From Asterella californica (lineage: Eukaryota; Streptophyta; Marchantiopsida; Marchantiales; Aytoniaceae), in NCBI GenBank assembly GCA_036924285.1, contig JAYKYS010000002.1, forward strand, positions 34,828,501-34,892,500: DNA of 64,000 bases. Direction: 5' to 3'. The position numbers and the translations under genes are program-made. This document shows, piece after piece, positions 57,108 to 64,000 of this stretch; the stretch's first letter is position 1, and each line of letters starts with the position of its first letter. The notes under the pieces are model-generated. The model had not been told where the DNA came from. It was given only the letters and a program-made list of their open reading frames with translations, and ran no database searches.

Positions 57108-58296
57108 ACTGTCTTGATCGAGAGACACTCCAATTGTATGTGAGAGCGACGGCAGCCTCTCAAAGATCCAGTCAACGAAGGGAGGCGGTGAGCAAAGAGT
57201 GAACTGTCACGCACGCATCGCTTATGTGAGAAGTCGAGAACGAGCTGTTATTGAGGAAACTTACAGTTGAATCCCCGAAAGTACCGACCGTATTAAACAC
57301 GCTGCGTGTGGGGGGGCTTCGGTAGGCTATCTGTCGTTGACACAGATTGTGATGTAGAATTAAGCCTAACATCTGGCAAATCCAAACGGTAGAGAGTTGA
57401 CACATGTTCCAGAACTCCCTCCATCTTAGAGTGCGAAAGAGGCCACTCAAGTCAAGTGTGCGTAGGCAACGAACCTTCACTGCCGATGGTTTTTGCATGA
57501 CGCTGACAGGTACAACAACTCTAAAACGCTGACACGAAATTGGAGGCAACCTTGTCAAACCGGCCAGCATCCTTGCCTGTTGTACACATTTATGTGACAT
57601 CGCCATTTGACGGTTCGAATCAGTGGAAGTGACCAATCCTGCAAAATCATAACGTGGCCTTCTTGACTATTCGAACACCGAAGTGGTGCGCTCGTGAAGT
57701 ATAACTATGGACGAAAGTCTTGTCCGATGATCGTAGAGAAGGCACTTGTAGCAAGTCCCACTTTCCAAAAGGGAAAACTGGAACATGCTCATTCTTATCA
57801 ACAACTTGCTTCTTTCGTCGTTATCTATCTCAATTGTACAACACGTCTTCCGTCAGTTTACATTCTGGTTACATGGACCTATTAACACAACGCAGCTCTT
57901 GATCCTTTCAAAGTGGAAGGGGACGACAAAATCTCACCTCCTGTTTAGTATTTACTTCGAAGTATGTTCAAAGCTCTTCAAGCGGCAAATCCTCAACGTC
58001 CTTCATACTCTCGTTGGTAAACGTACAAGTACAAAAGTTTCCCAGTTTTTAAGCGGTACGCAAGTCTGAACCCCTCAGGATACCCCCATCCATCCAGTAC
58101 AAGCAAACAGTACGCAATTGGTTTGTATTACCGTGCTCATGGCCTAAAGTACACTCAAAAGTTTTACCAGATGACTCAATTTAGAGACGACACCTGATCA
58201 AGACCAGCAAAGATTCTGGTCTCAGAATTCGCACAGAAGGAGATACTGACATCTAACCGCTAGAGAAAGGTGGCAAAAACTGTTAAGGCGTCCCTT
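57108..58296. other. Region between two convergent genes
   Basis: It contains the 3' ends of the coiled-coil gene (+) and the NAT10 gene (-). A 154-codon open frame on the minus strand (57172-57636) has no motif, and I do not call it a gene. Confidence 0.45.
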
Positions 58297-61200
58297 CTAC
58301 TTCTTCGGTTTCTTATGAAGCCGTTTATCCTCCCGCTTGTCTCCTCTTTTATTCTTCTTACCAACTTTCCCGTTTTGCTCTTTCTTTTTCTGCTCTTTCG
58401 GCTTCTCGCCCATTCCTTTTACGCTCAAAAATCCGCTCTTCGGCAACTTTCCACCACTCTTGTTCAAAGCTTCGTCAAAGTCAGCTTCTCTCCCTGAGAT
58501 TGCAAACTGCTGAAGATCCTCCGGGTTCAGTAGTGACTCCATTTTCTCCATCATATTTGCCTGTTTGTAAACAGTGAAAATGTAAGAGCCCTCCACTGAA
58601 AGCACACCTTCGACAACTGTTAATCCTGTGAGCTGCCTAAACTGAAAATTCTGAATACGTGCGCACGCAAAGAGAATCAATTGCTCCACACCTGCGCCTC
58701 TCGTGCAGCATCTTGAAGATCATCGTCCAATGACTCCGCATGTGGGGTCATGGTGACCTGAAGTATAATTATCAAACATACAGAAGATGTTTTGCCGTGT
58801 TAACACTGCTCAAAACAGCAACTTGACGATAAAAGATGATTAGAACGACGAAATTTGGGGTTAAGGGGAAGGGCAAAAGAAACCTCTTTGATACGAGGCA
58901 AAGCAGCTTCAATCTCTTTCGCAGCTGCTTTATGCAATTCAGAGTGCAATCTCCGTATGCTTTTATTGAATAGCGCAAGAATTTGATTTGCAGGTAATTT
59001 GAGTTCCACCTGCAGTAACCGAATGTAACACAAGGTAATTAGAAAAGACCTACAAGTTTGATAAACTTTTATAGCAGCTGAGTCAGATCAGGAGAAGGAA
59101 CACGGTACTAGAAAAATAACGACATTAGTTAATAACAAAGCGAAATCCGTAGGCGACGTGAACCCGAGGTAACTGACCTCCAGAGTGTCAAGGTTCTGAT
59201 GCTGCAGACCAACACCTACCAGTATAGCAGCTTGAGCTAAAGACAACGATACAGGTAGTCTCTCGAGAAAATATAGTCTTGAAAGCGTTGGAATCAGGTC
59301 CAGAACCTACAATGTCCACTTCAGAAGTTAAGAAGCCCAAAAGCCAAAAAATCCACGTAGAACAGAAAGAAGGGCGCAGTCAAGGCGGACTAAAGAACAG
59401 CAGTCTCACCATGTGATAGTCTACAAGGTTGTTAGCATATGATTGAAGACGCTTCATGTCGTAAGCCGTCAAGAGAGGAGTCTTTCCCCCAAAAATGCCT
59501 TCTGTCGTCGCTCCCTCAATTGTTTCATTCTCATCGAATTTGAACTTCGGATTCAGGATGCTGATCGTGAAAACATAAAAAGAAACTGAGAAAGTAGTTG
59601 GCTATTCAAGAACAGAGTTACTTCGGTACGTCAGAGTAGAACGAAATTTGCTCTCTCGCGTCGGAACTTGGATACAATGTGCTACAGATTCTTGATAACT
59701 TTTGCTACTGAGTTTCAAAATAGAACAGTTCACTTGTCCAAGGAGGACAAATCTATCAGATGAAAAGATAAATTCCTGAACTTACCTCAAAGCCAGAGCA
59801 GGAGCGAAAGATCGAAAAGTGAAGCCTAAAAGTGCCATGAACCGCCTTCGAAAATCTGAAAGTCAGGTCTACCCAAATATGAGTCGTGACAAATACACTG
59901 CGCTTAACAAGGAAGTCGACCAAATACCACACCATGATGTAAGTATAAACGCCCATGTCAGACCACAAGTACCGTTGCATCCATCCTCCGCAGAATCCAA
60001 ATAACAACTACTGGGAGCTGAAGCAAATTGAGAAAACTCCAGAATATAATTTCCAGCGAGAGCAGATCACCCACCAACATTGAAAGGGGTGACCCAGGAG
60101 TCCGAACCCAATCCGCCACCCTCCACTTCATCATTGTCCAACGCTTTCAGCATGACACAGGTGTGCTCGCCAGTAATATCACTCTGGGATGTGCGCAGCG
60201 TTGCTCAGGGTCAGACTTTAAACTGGACATTATGCCGGTGTATGTGGTTTAGCAGCGCGATGCAACAACTACCCACATACACTTGAGGTAACCCGTGAAG
60301 TTGGATAAGGAGAGTACATCGCAAGTCAAAAGGATGGAGTGAATGTACGGTAACATTGTCCACTGTTTTAGCGGAAAGGTCAGTCTGGGGACCCGAATGT
60401 TCGGAATATGTAGAGAAGAGCGTTCCGAGACATGTACTGCTTACCGGTGTCTGCCGGGCATAAACAGGTACGAAACCTAGCTTTTGCCAGAAGTTGAATA
60501 ATGACTGTGTCAGCCCGTAAGAGACCCCAAGATAATGAAGTTTTTCTCGCTTCCTCTCCTGAAGTTTCACTAACAGAGGTGGAAGATCTGCCCTTGGCTT
60601 GATTTGTTCCTCAAGAAGTGAAACCTGAAGGGCCAAATCGCAGTAAACGTGAGTCAGATAGAAAGTTATGATACTGCGAACTCTCGCCAGTCTAACTGAA
60701 GGGAGCGTCAAATACACACTTGTCACCTTGAGAGCAGAGTGTCACATATCCTATTGGGTATGTGACACTCATGTATACAACCATAATTCTGGTACATTCT
60801 TCCGATAATTAGAGAAAAGTAAGCTAGACAAGAATTTAGAAGATTGATACATGCGTAAACAAGTTTTGCGATCGGTAAACTCAGACTCCACAATGACGTG
60901 CAAGAAAACCACCTTAGTGGCAGCTTCCGTGACTTTGTCATGTCGTTTACCCGGAAGAGGTTCAGACGCATCCTCCTCAGCAAGATCTGCTATCTGTCCC
61001 TCGTAGTATCTGAAAAATAGACATTTGGTGTAACCGACTCCACTTTGCTGGACGTGATTACCCAGGGAGGCAACCATAGACACGTGTGACCCGTGGGAAT
61101 GACAAGTAATCAAACAGGATGTAGCCCATACCTCCTAACTAGATAATCACGGTCCAGGTTTCATACAAGTTCGTGATGTCTGTGACTAGTACCTATATCT

Positions 61201-63935
61201 ACCTGTTAAGAAACTGTTCCACATACTGACGAGAAGGGGAACTCACCTGGCTAAGAGCTCGATCGCTACGGTACCATAACCGGCCTACAGTTGACGCGAG
61301 AGACAGACAGAAAGTCAGACTGATCAGTTGAGACAAAGTGATCAAAGTTACCAACAATGGACAAACACCTGGCTCGATATGAAATCCAAGGTGGAGCGCG
61401 TCAATCCTTTGAAAAGTAATTCAAGGCTATAAAGAACGGGGGTTAACTCACTCTTAAAACATTCGGATGTGTTGCTATTCGGACAATACGGGCACCAGAC
61501 AAACTTGGAAACTCGCTATCTTGGAATTGTTGCGATACTGTCCATGGGATGAGATCACCATTGGGTTGATTACCGTCGCTCAAACCTTTCAAAGCTGACT
61601 GCTTAGATATTAAGCCCTCAAGGCAAACCTAGGAGTAGGAAGTAGCCGTAACCATGAACCATCAGACGATGAACGTTAGATACAACCGTGCTCAAGAATC
61701 CGGATCTCGAGAATTCAAAATGACTCGAACTAACTGAAGAATGTCCCGGAAAAGTGCCCCTAAAATGCAGTGAAGACAGGGGCCATAAAGCCGCTAGCTA
61801 CTCAACACGTACTATTGTTGGTACATGAGTATAGCAGACCTAATCAGACCTATGGCGGCTACACGGATTGTGGAAGCTGTGCGAGACACGAAGATTTTGA
61901 CACTGAGATGACAATACTGATCATTGATACCTGTAAGACACATAATATGTCGGGAAGCCCATTTTGGCTATCATCCACGGGACCTGAAGGAGCAGATTTG
62001 CGTCAGGAACCATCAGATACGGACACGGGTCGTGGGCGCAGATAAACGGCCGCCGTTTATGGCTCCAGGCCACTTCCCACAGTAACCACCACTTTAGACT
62101 TTAACAGCTACGGCACAGTTGGAATCAAGAGAAACCGTACTCCATCAATCTTTACAAAATTGTTGCAAACAGGTACCAACCGAGCAGTACAAACAAGTGG
62201 TGTGCTGGCGCATCCGAGAGTAGCTGTAGATCATTGGGGGTATTCTTGTAGTGTGAAGCCACGTACAACGCCATCATCCGCTGTAACAGGAACGTCAAGC
62301 AACAACACCAAACCAATTTAACAGGTCCGATTAACTCAATAATTGAGGAACGAATTACACGCTGACTCTTGAAATAATTAAGAGTCGCAGTTGGCCTATG
62401 ACTTGCATCATACAGAACGAAGGTGGCATCCGTTACCTGAAGGAAAACTTCAGTCGCTTTATGATACGAGAAGAGCGTATCTCGATTTACATAGTACAGC
62501 TGACATTCACTCGGATGTGGTAACCTGTTACAGAAAGTACAATTTCGGTCGAACTGACACCTCAGTTCACTGGTACAAGGATGAGCAGGACACAGTAATC
62601 TAGAAGGGTACAAACTGGAGAAACAACAGATCTCAGCATGCTCTTAAATATACGCAAGAGTGTCACGAAATAAAGTGGGACCCAAAGACACAGCCAACAT
62701 AAAAGGTTAGAGGGACAATGAGTCGGCAAGTAACCCTTCGGTACAAAACCATACCTGCCTTCAACAGGGGGAATGTGATTCGCAGCATTTAGACAAAGAA
62801 TCTCATTAAGCCATATTTCAATCGGATCTCCTGCTGCATACCGAATCGGTTCAGCCAGTTCTACCTCTTTGAACACTCTCCCTGCGCAAGTGATCAACAA
62901 CTATCAGAAGCTTGTTCCAATTTCGTGTGCTGTCAAACGAAACCTGAATTCTCGGCTTCAGCTGGTGTAAATTGAGTTCAGAGGTTACGAGAAGTATTCT
63001 CCCTTTGGTCGTATTGTAGGCATGATAAGAAACATATGGCTTTCGCTTTCTACACCTAAGACAAAGGATGACCAACCCGCACCAGAATAAATGAAGGAAG
63101 CTGACAAGACTGTACCCGATGTGCTCCCGCCATCATCAGAAGCTGATTGGGATGTGAGCTTTTGTCCCTGCTCACGCAATTGCTGAATTAGTTTCAGCGA
63201 CAAAGACCGTCCTGTTCCTTCATACCTGCAACATATGGCCGAAGGTTGCAAGCGTCAGTGTGTGGGAAGGAGTTCCACCGACAAGAGTGCATGTGGCCGT
63301 ACTCTCGGAGCTTTGGTTACAAAAGAAGTATGAGAACCTCAGTTCAGAAAAGACGACGCACTCGGCTCCTTCATCAACCTCAACCGATTTCAAACATCCA
63401 GCAAGACAGATAGTGCTGTTTGTTGTCCAGACAAACAATGATGACTTCGACTTCCGCATGGTATGACAAAATTTCATCAGGGAGTGGCTTACCCATTTAT
63501 AGTTGAGCACAAGAAGACAAGATAAGGCCCAAGCATAGCCTTCACCAACGGAAGAGGAATTGCGGCTGCTTCATCAATGACAAGGAGCTCTGCTTGAGCC
63601 AGCTTTTGATGATCTTGTGGCTGTATATACTGCATTCCGTGATCAACCATAAAGACAGCAAGTTTACTCATCTGAAACCAGAACTTACAACGCGTGTATT
63701 GTCCTACAGGAAACTCCAATATTATCAGCTTCAAACCAACTAGATCCTGTTGTGTTACTGGAAACTCTGAAATTCGAGCTTTTGTACCTGAATGGTTTGC
63801 CTGTGTTGACGGAATACATTAACTCTTACGATAGCCTTGTTGAAAGCTGGATTTGTACTTTCTACAAGGGTATAGTCAATGTGTTCCTGTTCATTAAACA
63901 TCTCTACGTCAAATAAAGAAGAACAAGCTCCTGAC
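58297..63935 (-). CDS. NAT10: RNA cytidine acetyltransferase (NAT10/Kre33/TmcA family), 3' part
   Basis: Eighteen exons join in frame on the minus strand: 63935-63788, 63629-63493, 63225-63116, 62881-62755, 62524-62437, 62280-62181, 61983-61931, 61628-61452, 61284-61247, 61009-60913, 60624-60445, 60183-60075, 59855-59786, 59560-59410, 59306-59178, 59009-58884, 58757-58692, 58560-58297. They give about 722 residues of a family normally near 1,030; the N-terminus and the Walker A motif lie outside the window. The enzyme makes N4-acetylcytidine in 18S rRNA and tRNA in the nucleolus, using ATP and acetyl-CoA. Seen motifs are AELLVIDEAAAIPLPLVKAM (Walker B), GYEGTGRSLSLKLIQQLR, LYYVNRDTLFSYHK, ASHYKNTPNDLQLLSDAPAH, the GNAT acetyl-CoA block IVRIATHPNVLRAGYG, EKLHYLGVSYGLT, GEHTCVMLK and a lysine-rich C-terminal tail. 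It appears intact. Confidence 0.95.
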
Positions 63936-64000
63936 CTGAAATTTATTAGGTAAATCATTCACATGAGAGCAATGATCTTATTTCAACGATCTTACTGCTT
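63936..64000 (-). other. Intron of the NAT10 gene (window edge)
   Basis: Sequence upstream of the first visible NAT10 exon. A CAG acceptor lies at 63938-63936; an alternative one four to five bases inside the exon is also possible, so this exon start is less certain than the others. Confidence 0.5.

Noticed and set aside
57172..57636. 154-codon minus-strand ORF between convergent genes
   Set aside because: No homology, no coherent splice partners, and a location downstream of both genes' stops.
60211..60444. Continuation of the NAT10 frame past TP (VSSTCLGTLF...)
   Set aside because: This is read-through into the intron after the donor at 60444; the next true exon is 60183-60075 with GEHTCVMLK.
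1..64000. CRISPR arrays, operons, prophage or bacterial defence systems
   Set aside because: The tandem repeats here have no uniform short repeat/unique spacer structure, and all recognisable genes are eukaryotic and spliced.

Overview
The window is nuclear DNA of a eukaryote and most probably of a land plant. The evidence is spliced genes with GT-AG introns, two adjacent genes of the plant isoflavone-reductase/PCBER family, Ty1/copia elements, Mutator-like elements with a 9-bp target duplication, tRNA-derived repeats and AAACCCTA telo-box sequence. Introns of about 90-1,700 bp and moderate GC content do not suggest a very compact genome. I cannot name the species. Bacterial features such as operons, Shine-Dalgarno sites and CRISPR arrays are absent.

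Layout. (1) Positions 1-8.5 kb hold a decayed copia element on the minus strand with short direct LTRs and an initiator-Met primer site. It carries a 210-bp internal tandem duplication and a nested 1.25-kb terminal-inverted-repeat (TIR) element. Fragments of other retroelement gag genes and a 40-bp-arm palindrome follow. (2) From 8.5 to 20.9 kb the DNA is gene-poor and repeat-rich: a ~52-bp minisatellite, two telomere-like clusters, a broken MULE-type transposase gene (10.3-12.7 kb), and tandem arrays with ~47-bp, 176-bp and 165-bp units. (3) From 20.7 to 23.5 kb there are a tRNA-like remnant, a LINE zinc-binding remnant and purine-rich DNA. (4) From 23.5 to 31.4 kb two intact five-exon paralogous NADPH-dependent reductase genes stand head-to-tail, 5.5 kb apart, with a small MITE between them. 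(5) From 32,394 to 44,404 lies a single 12.0-kb Mutator-like element, bounded by ~100-bp TIRs and a near-perfect 9-bp target duplication. It contains a decayed MuDR-type transposase, unrecognised accessory ORFs and nested repeats. (6) From 46.7 to 51.7 kb lies a second, 5-kb copia element with two ~190-bp LTRs. (7) From 53.2 to 64 kb a probable spliced coiled-coil protein gene (+) converges on the 3' two-thirds of a NAT10-type RNA cytidine acetyltransferase gene (-). For the latter, 18 exons could be joined in frame; its N-terminus lies beyond the window.

Four kinds of host gene content are therefore supported: the reductase pair, the coiled-coil gene, and NAT10. The rest is mostly transposon history: insertions into insertions, and tandem arrays. 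No operon-like or pathway-level link is visible between the genes. The reductase pair is explained by local tandem duplication that included flanking DNA.
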